The notes under the pieces were generated by a model. The model searched no databases. It was not told the origin of the DNA and was given only the letters and a program-made list of their open reading frames with translations. A program made the position numbers and the translations under genes. A stretch of DNA of 64,000 bases from assembly GCA_040905185.1 (NCBI GenBank), contig JBBDRZ010000008.1, positions 1 to 64,000 on the forward strand. Direction: 5' to 3'. The DNA comes from DASTEQ01 sp040905185. Its GTDB lineage: Bacteria; Chloroflexota; Limnocylindria; QHBO01. Positions 1 to 11,424 of this stretch are shown one piece after another (position 1 is the first letter of the stretch; each line of letters starts with the position of its first letter).

Positions 1-992
<992 letters not shown>

Positions 993-1104
993 TATTTTCA
1001 CGCGTCTAGCACGTGGCTGGACGCGGATTTCCGAGACGATACAAATCGGTGCTTCCAGAGTCGGTTGACCCGCCCCGTTCGGGGTGTGGGGTCGCAATTG
1101 AAGA

Positions 1105-1229
<125 letters not shown>

Positions 1230-1272
1230 TGCTTTCCCGGCGCCGCGTGCCCCGGCCCCGTATTCTTGGGGC

Positions 1273-1959
1273 GTGGAAACCATCTGCCCCCTCCTGACCC
1301 TGGGCGGTGACCCGCGTGCCGTGTCGGCGACCGCCGATCCCGCGCACCGGTGTGCGGCCAGCGGATCGCTCTCGGCCATCGATCGCGACCACCAGGTTCG
1401 CTTCTGCCTGGGGGGCGGCTATGAAGGGTGCTCGCGCTATCGGACCCACGTCGAGGTTGTCGGACCGGTCGGGCCCACGTGGGGGCCGGCCGCCCCGGAC
1501 GCGACCTTCGGCTCCACCCGCGTCGTGCTGGAAGCCGCGCCACGGGCGATCATCCCGACCCGCTCGCGTCGCGTTGGTACCGCCGCCCTGGTCGTGATCC
1601 TGCTCATCGGCATTGGCGCGGCGGTGTCCTGGCTGGGACTGCGGGGGCTGCAGGGCCTGGTATCCCCGCCGGATGTGTCCCCATCCCCGTCGGTCGCGGT
1701 TTCGCCGTCCCCGTCGCCCGAACCGAGCGGGACCGCATCCCCGCCTGCCTCGCCCACCGCAACCCCAGAACCGACCCCGACACCGGCGCCGACGCCCATC
1801 CCGGCCCCGACCCCGGTGACCTACATCGTGCAGTCCGGCGACACGCTCAACGCGATCGCGGCCCGCTTCGGGACGACTGCCCAGGCGATCCGGGACGCCA
1901 ACGGCATCAGCGGCGACATCATCCATCCCGGCCAGGTCCTGATCATTCCCGTCCCCTAG
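1273..1959 (+). CDS. Membrane-anchored LysM-domain protein with N-terminal cysteine motif
   Basis: 228 aa from a GTG start. The N-terminal 60 residues carry Cys5, Cys27, Cys45 and Cys53 in a CP-L...HRC...CL...C-RY pattern, a probable metal-binding module often joined to LysM in Chloroflexota-type proteins (recalled, not searched). One membrane helix follows at about 100-120, then a Pro/Thr/Ser-rich linker (about 128-180) and one C-terminal LysM (YIVQSGDTLNAIAARFG), a peptidoglycan/chitin-binding fold. The likely layout is cytoplasmic N-terminus and wall-facing LysM. A TATTCT -10-like hexamer at 1261-1266 lies so close to the GTG that the mRNA may be leaderless. The stop overlaps that of the convergent glycosylase gene. 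Confidence 0.85.
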   Translation: METICPLLTLGGDPRAVSATADPAHRCAASGSLSAIDRDHQVRFCLGGGYEGCSRYRTHVEVVGPVGPTWGPAAPDATFGSTRVVLEAAPRAIIPTRSRRVGTAALVVILLIGIGAAVSWLGLRGLQGLVSPPDVSPSPSVAVSPSPSPEPSGTASPPASPTATPEPTPTPAPTPIPAPTPVTYIVQSGDTLNAIAARFGTTAQAIRDANGISGDIIHPGQVLIIPVP

Positions 1960-2777
1960 ATCGGCGGCTGGCAGGTCCGGCAGAACGTCGTCGCCTCGTC
2001 TCCGCCGATCTGGCGCAGTGGCTTCCCGCACCGCGGGCACGGCTCGCCGCCGCGGAGGTGGACGCGCAGGAATTCCCGATGCTGCACCTCGATGTCGGGC
2101 GGGACGAGGTCGCGCAGGCGGGACGTCGCCTCGGCCAGGACCTGGCGCATGGATTCGTACAGCCGATCCACGTCCTCGGGCCGCAGGCTGCTCCGGCGGC
2201 GCAGCGGCGCCAGCCGGGCCGCCCACAGGATCTCGTCGCTGTAGGCGTTGCCGATGCCGGCTACGAAATGCTGGTTGCGGAGGAGCGACTTCAACTCCCC
2301 CGGGTGGCGTCGAATGCGCGCCCGAAACGCGTCCAGGGTGAGGGTCGGGTCGTCCGCGTCGGGACCCATCTCGGCCCAGCCGGGCACCTGGTCGAGCTGC
2401 GTGCGGTTGACGAGATACAGCTTGCCGAGCATCTCGCGGTCGACGTACCGCAGCTCGCCGCCATCGGTGAAGACCAACCGCAGTCCGGTCCGTGCCCGCA
2501 CCCGTTGCCCCGGTTTGTCGAGCAACCAGAAGCGGCCAGCCAGCATGGGGTTGGCCAGCAGGAGTCGGTCCTCCGCTCCATCGCGGAGCAGCGGCAGGAC
2601 GAGGAACTTCCCGCGCCGCGCGGCCGGCCCCAGGGTCGTGCCCCGCAGGGCCTCGAGGTCGTCGGTGGTGGCCCTCAGCAGGATGGGGGCTGGGGCGGAG
2701 GCTTCCGCGATCTCCCGATCGGTCGTACGGCGCGCCAGCTCCTCGGCCACGACCGTCAGATCCGGCAGCTCAGGCAC
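1956..2777 (-). CDS. Fpg/Nei-family DNA glycosylase (formamidopyrimidine/endonuclease VIII type)
   Basis: 273 aa. The GTG start at 2777 is chosen because it gives the family N-terminus PELPDL, whose Pro (exposed after Met removal) is the Schiff-base nucleophile and whose Glu is catalytic; an upstream ATG at 2858 would block this. Further signs are Lys in RRGKFL, the helix-two-turn-helix segment (GIGNAYSDEILW) and a C-terminal zinc finger CPRC...CRTC. Such enzymes excise oxidised bases and nick the abasic site. Whether the substrate preference is Fpg-like or Nei-like cannot be told from the sequence. Convergent with the LysM gene; the stop codons overlap. Confidence 0.92.
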   Translation of the reverse strand: MPELPDLTVVAEELARRTTDREIAEASAPAPILLRATTDDLEALRGTTLGPAARRGKFLVLPLLRDGAEDRLLLANPMLAGRFWLLDKPGQRVRARTGLRLVFTDGGELRYVDREMLGKLYLVNRTQLDQVPGWAEMGPDADDPTLTLDAFRARIRRHPGELKSLLRNQHFVAGIGNAYSDEILWAARLAPLRRRSSLRPEDVDRLYESMRQVLAEATSRLRDLVPPDIEVQHREFLRVHLRGGEPCPRCGKPLRQIGGDEATTFCRTCQPPI

Positions 2778-2922
2778 GCTCGGGCACCATTGACCCCGAT
2801 GGTATGCTACGCCGGCCTCTGAGCAGGACAACCAGATAAACGTGCGGGACGCCGTCACAAACGCCCAGGAGGAGCACCGAGTCGTCGTAACGAGGACCAG
2901 GACTGTTCACAACCCGGGCTGA

Positions 2923-2955
2923 CGCCCTCCGCATGCGGAGGGCGGTTCTGTTTTC
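2923..2955 (+). terminator. Hairpin plus T-rich tract in the rpsA leader (possible attenuator)
   Basis: CGCCCTCCGC at 2923-2932 pairs perfectly with GCGGAGGGCG at 2935-2944, followed by GTTCTGTTTT. It lies 35-65 bases before the S1 start codon, so it may be an attenuator rather than an end-of-gene terminator. The gene upstream runs the other way, which supports a leader role. Confidence 0.55.
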
Positions 2956-2988
2956 AGAGAGACCGGTATCGACAGGAGCACCCATCAC

Positions 2989-4992
2989 TTGATCGAAGAC
3001 CCGCAGCCCGCCGCTCCCGACGAGGAGTCCTCGGCCGGGTCCGATCCCCCGGCGGACGCGCCGGAAACGCCGACCGCGCAGGCCACCGAGGCCGCCACCA
3101 TGGTCGCGGAGCCCGAGGTCGAGCCAACCCCTGAACCGGCTGTCGAGGCCGCCGCCGAGGCACCAGCCGATGAGCAGATGGTCGAAGCGCCCGGTCCGGA
3201 AACGCCGCCGGCCGAGGCGGTGGGCACTGAGCCGCCGACGGTTGAGGCCGCTGCCGAACTCGACGGTCCTGCCGAACTCGACGGTCCTGCCGAGCTTCAG
3301 GCCCCTGTCGAGCCGGTGGCCGCAGAGGCCGTCGCTGAGCTCGAGCCCGAGGCCGTACTTGATACCCGTCCCGAGCCGGCGACTATGGCCGAGCTGCTCG
3401 ACTCCCCCGAGCACGAAGTCAAGAACCTCCGCCATGGGGACGTGGTGGAGGGCCTTGTGGTCCGGGTCGATCCCGACGAGCTGCTGGTCGACTTCGGCGG
3501 CAAGAGCGAGGGTGTGGTTTCCAACCGTGAGCTGCTGGGCCGGCGCGGCGGACCCCGCGAGGGCGACGAGCCGCGGCAGGAGCTGAAGGTCGGCGATCCG
3601 GTCCTGGTCTACGTCCTCCAGCCCGAGTCGCCCGAGGGACACGCCGTCCTGTCCGTCCGCCGCGCCGGCCTGGAGCGCAAGTGGCGCGCGATGCAGGAGC
3701 GCTTCGAGGCGGGCGAGATCGTCGAGGCTCGCGTGATCGACCACAACAAGGGTGGCCTGATCGTCGACCTCGGCGTACGCGGCTTCGTGCCGATCTCGCA
3801 GATCGTCGACTTCCCGCGACGCCCGCGCGACGAGCAGCCGCGCGACGCCGCCCAGGAGATCGCGGAGAAGCTCCAGCCGTTCGTGGGCCGCACCCTGCGG
3901 CTGAAGATCCTGGAGGTCAACCGCAAGGCGAATCGGCTCATCCTGTCCGAGAAGGTGGCCGTCTACGAGGAGCGCCGCGAGAAGCGCGACGAGTTGTTCA
4001 GCTCCCTGAACGTCGGGCAGCGTGTCACGGGACAGGTGCGGAGCATCGCGCCGTTCGGCGTCTTTGTCGACCTGGGCGGGATCGACGGCCTGGTGCATAA
4101 GAGCGAGCTGTCCTGGAACAAGGTCAACAACCCCGAGACCGCCTACGCCATCGGCGAGGAGGTCGAGGCCGAGGTCATCGACATCAACCACGAGCGGGGC
4201 CGGATCAGCCTGTCCATCCGTCGCCTCCAGCCCGACCCGTGGCAGGAGTCGGTGGCCAAGTACACCATCGGCGATGTCATCGACGGCACGGTCACCAAGC
4301 TGGTCAACTTCGGCGCCTTCGTCCGGATCGAGGAGGGCCTCGAGGGCCTGATCCACATCAGCGAGCTCTCGAACAGCCGCGTCGCGCATCCCGGCGACGT
4401 CGTCTCCGAGGGCCAGGAGCTGAAGCTGAAGATCATCAGCCTCGACTCCGAGCGCCACCGGCTGGGCCTGAGCCTCAAGCAGACGGAGGACCGATCGACA
4501 CCGATGGTGCAGCCGCGCTACGAGGAGCGCACGGATCGACCGGAAGGCGGCGAACGGCCGCCCGAGCAGTCCCAGCGGACTGACCGAGTGGAGCGCACCG
4601 ATCGCGCGGAGCGCGGGGATCGGCGTGACCGTCGGGGTGGTCGCGGCCGGGATCGTGACTATCGCCCCGAGGATGCGACGGCGGAGCCCGAGGAAGGCAT
4701 CGACAACACCATGGCGGCGGCCTTTGCCGAGTCCGGCCTGCTCGACCAGTTCCGCACCGACGAGCCGGTTGCCGAGGCAGCGGCCGAACCCGCGGTTGCT
4801 GAGGCCGTGGCCGAAGAACCTCCGGCCGTGGAGGCCGTGGCCGAAGAACCGGTGGCCGAGGAACCGGCGGCCAAAAAGGTCAAAGCCGCGGCTCCGGCCA
4901 AGAGTCGAAAGCGCAAGCCCGCGGCTGCGGAAGCGGCCGCCGAACCCACCCCCGAGGAGGGATCGGCATCGAGCGAGCCCCAAGAGGGCTGA
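2989..4992 (+). CDS. rpsA: 30S ribosomal protein S1, four S1 domains with long acidic tails
   Basis: 667 aa from a TTG start preceded by AGGAG. Four S1 RNA-binding repeats lie at about 148-220, 240-310, 342-412 and 427-500 (for example GQRVTGQVRSIAPFGVFVDL). S1 helps load mRNA on the 30S subunit; four-domain versions are usual outside Proteobacteria. About 145 N-terminal residues are Glu/Ala/Pro-rich and about 165 C-terminal residues pass from an Arg/Asp-rich stretch to an acidic AEEP repeat and a KSRKRK basic patch; both look disordered. Divergent from the glycosylase gene. The TTG start is moderately sure because the N-terminal tail has no homologous anchor. Confidence 0.9.
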   Translation: MIEDPQPAAPDEESSAGSDPPADAPETPTAQATEAATMVAEPEVEPTPEPAVEAAAEAPADEQMVEAPGPETPPAEAVGTEPPTVEAAAELDGPAELDGPAELQAPVEPVAAEAVAELEPEAVLDTRPEPATMAELLDSPEHEVKNLRHGDVVEGLVVRVDPDELLVDFGGKSEGVVSNRELLGRRGGPREGDEPRQELKVGDPVLVYVLQPESPEGHAVLSVRRAGLERKWRAMQERFEAGEIVEARVIDHNKGGLIVDLGVRGFVPISQIVDFPRRPRDEQPRDAAQEIAEKLQPFVGRTLRLKILEVNRKANRLILSEKVAVYEERREKRDELFSSLNVGQRVTGQVRSIAPFGVFVDLGGIDGLVHKSELSWNKVNNPETAYAIGEEVEAEVIDINHERGRISLSIRRLQPDPWQESVAKYTIGDVIDGTVTKLVNFGAFVRIEEGLEGLIHISELSNSRVAHPGDVVSEGQELKLKIISLDSERHRLGLSLKQTEDRSTPMVQPRYEERTDRPEGGERPPEQSQRTDRVERTDRAERGDRRDRRGGRGRDRDYRPEDATAEPEEGIDNTMAAAFAESGLLDQFRTDEPVAEAAAEPAVAEAVAEEPPAVEAVAEEPVAEEPAAKKVKAAAPAKSRKRKPAAAEAAAEPTPEEGSASSEPQEG

Positions 4993-5115
4993 GCCGGCCG
5001 CAGGCCGGACCACGCGCCATCCAGCCGAAGGTTCCGGAGTGATCCGTCAGGCCGAATGGGCCGTATCACCTATTGACCCCACCCGTACCGCGTGCGACAC
5101 CGGTACAAGGCGGTG

Positions 5116-5133
5116 CCGTACACTCAAGTACGG
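5116..5133. promoter_or_regulatory. Dyad upstream of clpC, candidate operator
   Basis: CCGTAC (5116-5121) and GTACGG (5128-5133) form a perfect 6-bp inverted repeat with a 6-base spacer, 40 bases before the clpC start. TACACT at 5119-5124 inside it could be a -10 hexamer. It does not match the CtsR heptad repeat. No convincing -35 was found at the proper distance. Confidence 0.35.
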
Positions 5134-5173
5134 TTCGCGGGGGTCGCCAATGGATGCGAACGGGTAGAGGCAC

Positions 5174-7651
<2,478 letters not shown>

Positions 7652-7689
7652 CCCCGCGCCGACAGCTGGGTCGGGGGCTGGATATCAGT

Positions 7690-7719
7690 CTGGACGGGTC
7701 TGGCGCGGAGTGCTAGTGT
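7690..7719 (+). promoter_or_regulatory. Possible promoter ahead of the PIN-TRAM gene
   Basis: CTGGAC at 7690-7695 and TAGTGT at 7714-7719 are 18 bases apart in the 169-base gap after clpC. The match to sigma-70 consensus is only partial. Confidence 0.35.
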
Positions 7720-7820
7720 GGCGCCCCGCTCCGGCGGGCTCGCGCGAATTCATCGTTCTCATCGGTTCATTCATCTCGTGATCGGCTCGCGCGACGGTCA
7801 CCAAGCGGACTTATCAGCTC

Positions 7821-8867
7821 ATGCAGACCATCGTTCGGCTTTCGGGCGCGCTCCTTGGCATCATCCTCGGGTTTGGCCTCGGCCTGGTCATTCTTGATCG
7901 CGCCCCGGACCTGATCGGAGGGCCCAACCGACCGGCATTCCTGGTGGCCGTGGTGGTTGCCACCCTCCTGTTCGGTTACCTCGCCATCCCGTACGTGACC
8001 CTGTATCCCACCCGCTGGGCCGTGGGCCGGCTCTCCGAGGCCGGCGCCGCCGAGTTTGTGCTGGGCGTGGCGGGCATCCTCATCGGTCTGCTCATGGGCG
8101 CCCTGATCGGGATCCCGCTTTCCCAGCTCGAAGGCGCCCTGGGCACCATCCTGCCGGTGGTGGTCTCGCTCATGTTGGCGGCGATCATGGCCGGGGCGTT
8201 CATGTACAAACGCGAAGCCATCCTCAAGGCGATCGGGGGCCTCACGCCGGGTGGTCGCCGCGGGGTGCCGACCAAGGTCGTGGTCGATACCAGCGCCGTG
8301 ATCGACGGCCGGATCGTGGATATCGGCAAGACCGGCTTCATCCTGGGCGCCCTGGTGGCGCCCCGCTTCGTGCTGGACGAGCTGCAGCGGATCGCCGATT
8401 CGCCCGATGCGTTGCGTCGCAACCGCGGGCGCCGTGGCCTCGAGATGCTGGCCGCGCTCCAGAAGGACGGGGTCACCCCGGTCGAGATCAGCGAGGCGAA
8501 CTACCCCGAGCTGGACGAGGTCGACGCCAAGCTGGTGGCCCTGGCACGCGACACGGGGGCCGCGATCCTGACCAACGACTACAACCTCAACCGGGTGGCC
8601 GAGCTCCAGGGGATCCGCGTCCTGAACATCAATGAGCTGGCCAACGCGGTCAAGGCGGTGGTCCACCCGGGCGAGGAGATGAGCGTCCGGATCATCCAGG
8701 AGGGCAAGGAGCCCGGACAAGGGGTCGGCTACCTGGACGACGGAACCATGATCGTGGTCGAGAGTGGGAGCCGGTTCATCGACCACGAAGTACCGATCAC
8801 CGTCACCCGCGTCCTGCAGACGGTGGCCGGCCGCATGATCTTCGCCCAGCCCCGCGACGGGACGTGA
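7821..8867 (+). CDS. PIN/TRAM-domain membrane protein (YacL-like)
   Basis: 348 aa. Four hydrophobic helices lie in the first 130 residues, then a PIN nuclease-like domain with acidic residues in VVDTSAVIDGR and LTNDYNLNRVA, then a C-terminal TRAM RNA-binding domain. This is the architecture of Bacillus YacL, a probable membrane-tethered RNase of unknown substrate. As in many genomes it lies directly before ispD/ispF; its stop overlaps the next GTG start, so translation is probably coupled. Confidence 0.9.
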   Translation: MQTIVRLSGALLGIILGFGLGLVILDRAPDLIGGPNRPAFLVAVVVATLLFGYLAIPYVTLYPTRWAVGRLSEAGAAEFVLGVAGILIGLLMGALIGIPLSQLEGALGTILPVVVSLMLAAIMAGAFMYKREAILKAIGGLTPGGRRGVPTKVVVDTSAVIDGRIVDIGKTGFILGALVAPRFVLDELQRIADSPDALRRNRGRRGLEMLAALQKDGVTPVEISEANYPELDEVDAKLVALARDTGAAILTNDYNLNRVAELQGIRVLNINELANAVKAVVHPGEEMSVRIIQEGKEPGQGVGYLDDGTMIVVESGSRFIDHEVPITVTRVLQTVAGRMIFAQPRDGT

Positions 8868-10096
8868 CGACCGCCGCGCGCCCGCTGGCCGGCGTGCTGG
8901 TCGCGGCCGGTCGCGGCCGGCGGATGGGGTCCGACAAGCTGTGGCTCGAGCCGCTGGGTCGCGCCATCTGGCGCTGGAGCCTGGACGCCCTGCTGGCCGT
9001 GCCGGGGATGGCGGTCGTGGCGCTCGTGGTCCCCGCCGACGGGCTGGACCGCTACCGCGCCGCCCTTCCGCCTCATGCCGCACGACGCTGTCGCCTGGTG
9101 GCCGGCGGGGAGATGCGGGCCGACTCGGTGCGAGCTGGGCTGGAAGCGCTCGTCGACGCGGGCGTGGGCGTCGCGACGGTGGTCCTGGTGCACGACGCGG
9201 CACGCCCCGCGGCATCCGTGGCGCTCATGCAGCGGGTGGCTATCGCCGCCTCCGACAGCGAGGCGGCGATCCCGGTGGTCGCGGTCAACGACACGCTCAA
9301 GCGGGCCCGCGACGGGCGGGTCCTCGACACGGTGGATCGCACCGACCTGGTCGCCGCCCAGACCCCCCAGGCCTCCGGGCTGGGGGTCCTGCGGGCGGCG
9401 CTGGACGCGGCCCAGTCGCAGGGTTGGGAGCCGACCGACGAGGCGGCGGCGCTGACCGCACTCGGCGTCACGGTGCGGACCGTGGAGGGCGACCCGGCCA
9501 ACCGCAAGCTCACCGAGCCGGCGGATGCGGATCTGCTGCGCGCGGTCCTTCGGAGCCGATTGGCCCCGATGGAAAAGCCGATGCCCGGATCCGATGCGCG
9601 CGATTCCGGTTCGCCGCGTTCCGTCCGGGCGGGGGTGGGTGTCGATGCTCACCGCCTGGAGGCTGGTCGACCGTTACGGCTGGGTGGCGTCGCGTTCCCC
9701 GACGAGCCGCGTGGGCTGGTCGGCCACTCGGACGGAGACGCGGCCCTCCACGCGATCATCGACGCGCTGCTCGGGGCAGCGGGCCTGGGGGACGTCGGCA
9801 CCCTGTTCCCGGCCGATGACGCGTCACGTGACGTCGACTCCGGGGAGCTGCTTCGGCTCGCCGTCGAGCAGGTGCGGGCCGCCGGTTGGGAGCCCCGCAG
9901 CGTTGACCTCGCGATCGGCGCGGAGCGGCCGGCCATCAGCCCTCGCCGTGACGAGATGGCGGCCCGGGTGGCTGGGCTCGTCGGCCTCCCCGCCGGCGAG
10001 GTATCGGTTCGCGGCACGACCACCGACGGGCTGGGATTCCCCGGCCGGGAGGGGATCGCGGCCTGGGCCGTGGCCCTCGTGGAGCGTGCGCCTTGA
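8864..10096 (+). CDS. ispDF: Bifunctional IspD-IspF isoprenoid enzyme
   Basis: 410 aa from GTG 8864 (GTGA overlap with the gene before). Residues about 8-225 are 2-C-methyl-D-erythritol 4-phosphate cytidylyltransferase with the CTP-binding start VLVAAGRGRRMGSDK. Residues about 250-410 are 2-C-methyl-D-erythritol 2,4-cyclodiphosphate synthase, with metal-site DAHRL and GHSDGDAALHAIIDALLGA. The two catalyse steps 3 and 5 of the MEP pathway to IPP/DMAPP. The joining segment is short and no stop or frameshift separates the halves, so this is a true fusion, as in some alpha- and epsilonproteobacteria. Confidence 0.95.
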   Translation: MTTAARPLAGVLVAAGRGRRMGSDKLWLEPLGRAIWRWSLDALLAVPGMAVVALVVPADGLDRYRAALPPHAARRCRLVAGGEMRADSVRAGLEALVDAGVGVATVVLVHDAARPAASVALMQRVAIAASDSEAAIPVVAVNDTLKRARDGRVLDTVDRTDLVAAQTPQASGLGVLRAALDAAQSQGWEPTDEAAALTALGVTVRTVEGDPANRKLTEPADADLLRAVLRSRLAPMEKPMPGSDARDSGSPRSVRAGVGVDAHRLEAGRPLRLGGVAFPDEPRGLVGHSDGDAALHAIIDALLGAAGLGDVGTLFPADDASRDVDSGELLRLAVEQVRAAGWEPRSVDLAIGAERPAISPRRDEMAARVAGLVGLPAGEVSVRGTTTDGLGFPGREGIAAWAVALVERAP

Positions 10097-10851
10097 GCGA
10101 GTGGATCGGCGGCCGGCGGCCCGTTGCGGAGGCCCTCGCCGCCGGACGAGCGGGACGTCGCCTCTTGATGGCCCGCGGCCTACGCCCCAGTCCAGAGCTG
10201 CGCGCCATTAGGAGCGCCGCAACGCAGGCATCCATCCCGATCGAGGAAGTCGAACGGGACCGGCTCGGCCGGCTGGCCGGGTTCGATGGTCACCAGGGCG
10301 TCCTGCTGGAGGTTGGCCCCCGGCGTTGGTCAGACCCGAATGAGATCCTGGCGGCCGCCGTCCACGGAGCGCATCCGCCGTTCCTGCTCGTGCTCGAGCA
10401 CCTCCAGGACCCCGTAAACCTGGGTGCACTACTGCGCACCGCCGAAGCGGCTGGGGTGGACGGCGTGATCTTCCCGGAACGTGGTTCCGCACCCTTGACC
10501 GCGGCCGCGGTGAAGTCCTCGGCCGGCGCCAGCGAACACCTGCGCCTCGCGCCAGTCGCCAGTCTGGGCTCTTCGCTTGCAGATCTCCATGAGGGCGGGT
10601 TGCGGCTGGTGGCGGCAGACCAGGACGCCGAGACGGTCGCCTGGGAGGCGGACCTGACCGGTCCCATCGGGGTCGTGGTCGGCAGCGAAGGAAGCGGGCT
10701 GAGCGGTGCTGCGCGCCGCCGCTGCGACGTCCTGGTGCGCTTCCCGATGGCCGGGCACGTGGCCAGCCTGAATGCCGCTACCGCCGGGGCTCTGCTCCTC
10801 TTCGAAATCGTTCGCCAGCGGGGGCTTCCCGGCGAGGGCGGCGGGCCGTAG
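10093..10851 (+). CDS. rlmB: TrmH/SpoU-family 23S rRNA 2'-O-ribose methyltransferase (RlmB type)
   Basis: 252 aa from TTG 10093 overlapping the ispDF stop. An N-terminal substrate-binding domain (WIGGRRPVAEAL) precedes a SpoU trefoil-knot domain with motif 1 LEHLQDPVNLGALLRTAEAAG, motif 2 VVGSEGSGLS and motif 3 FPMAGHVASLNAATAGALLLFE. RlmB methylates G2251 in E. coli 23S rRNA; the exact target here is inferred. Last gene of the yacL-ispDF-rlmB run. Confidence 0.92.
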   Translation: MSEWIGGRRPVAEALAAGRAGRRLLMARGLRPSPELRAIRSAATQASIPIEEVERDRLGRLAGFDGHQGVLLEVGPRRWSDPNEILAAAVHGAHPPFLLVLEHLQDPVNLGALLRTAEAAGVDGVIFPERGSAPLTAAAVKSSAGASEHLRLAPVASLGSSLADLHEGGLRLVAADQDAETVAWEADLTGPIGVVVGSEGSGLSGAARRRCDVLVRFPMAGHVASLNAATAGALLLFEIVRQRGLPGEGGGP

Positions 10852-10883
10852 GCTTCCATCCTCGACGATCGGGGAGCTCGCCC

Positions 10884-11210
10884 ATGACCACGTACCTCAT
10901 GCGCTTCACCTACACGCCAGCCACGTGGGCCCGCCTGCGGGAGCATCCCGAGGACCGCAGTGCGGCCCTCCGCGGCTATATGGATTCGGTCGGCGGCAAG
11001 GTCCACGGCTTCTGGTACGCCTTTGGAGCCGATGACGGCTTCGCCGTCGTCGAGGCGCCTGACAACGTCTCGGTGGCCGCCGTGGTCATCGCCATCGGCT
11101 CTGGTGGGGCACTCAGCTCGTTCTCGACCACCGTCCTGCTGACCATCGAGGAGACGCTGGCCGCGCTCGAGAAGTCACGCGCTGTCCAGTACCGACCGCC
11201 GGGCGCGTGA
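10884..11210 (+). CDS. GYD-domain protein
   Basis: 108 aa. The pattern MTTYLMRFTYTPATWARL...GGKVHGFWYAFGADDGFAVVEAPDN fits the GYD family of small alpha/beta-barrel proteins, with GADDGF in place of the name motif. Function is unknown. The ATG follows GGGGAGC. It probably ends the transcript before the tRNA gene. Confidence 0.8.
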   Translation: MTTYLMRFTYTPATWARLREHPEDRSAALRGYMDSVGGKVHGFWYAFGADDGFAVVEAPDNVSVAAVVIAIGSGGALSSFSTTVLLTIEETLAALEKSRAVQYRPPGA

Positions 11211-11248
11211 GCCCAGTCACCTCGGACCGGGGCTAGAATCTGGACCAG

Positions 11249-11323
11249 GCCGACGTAGCTCAATGGCAGAGCAGCGGTTTTGTAAACCGCCGGTTGTGGG
11301 TTCGATTCCCTCCGTCGGCTCCA
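11249..11323 (+). tRNA. tRNA-Thr (anticodon TGT), with encoded CCA
   Basis: Acceptor GCCGACG (11249-11255) pairs with CGTCGGC (11313-11319), discriminator T, CCA at 11321-11323. The anticodon loop TTTGTAA gives TGT. The T-stem GTGGG/CCCTC contains a T-T mismatch. A TAGAAT -10 hexamer lies at 11234-11239. The 3' 45 bases are repeated at 21251-21295; this is the attachment site of the element that follows. Confidence 0.95.
11279..11323 (+). repeat. attL: left 45-bp copy of the tRNA-Thr 3' end
   Basis: Bases from the anticodon loop to CCA. Identical to 21251-21295 except T at 11297 versus C at 21269; the flanking bases differ on both sides. This is the typical att core of tyrosine recombinases that use tRNA genes. 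The left copy completes the functional tRNA. Confidence 0.92.
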
Positions 11324-11380
11324 CCTTCTGAGCACGCCATCGAGCGTGGACGGCTCTCCGCGGGTCCACCCGGGTCCAAC

Positions 11381-11401
11381 TTGACGCCCCGGTTGACGCC
11401 C
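11381..11401 (+). repeat. Left-end paired 9-bp repeats, candidate integrase arm sites
   Basis: TTGACGCCC at 11381-11389 and again at 11393-11401. A matching pair (CTGACGCCC, TTGACGCCC) lies at 21123-21144 near the right end in the same orientation. GGGTCCA is also doubled just before it (about 11363 and 11372). Pairs of short direct repeats at both ends are typical of arm-type integrase binding sites. Confidence 0.6.
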
Positions 11402-11424
11402 AGGGCCGTGGCCGCGCTCTGCCT

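Noticed and set aside
2790..2808. TTGACC followed by TATGCT as an rpsA promoter
   Set aside because: The two hexamers are only seven bases apart, so they cannot form a normal sigma-70 promoter; TATGCT alone, with TGG before it, might be an extended -10.
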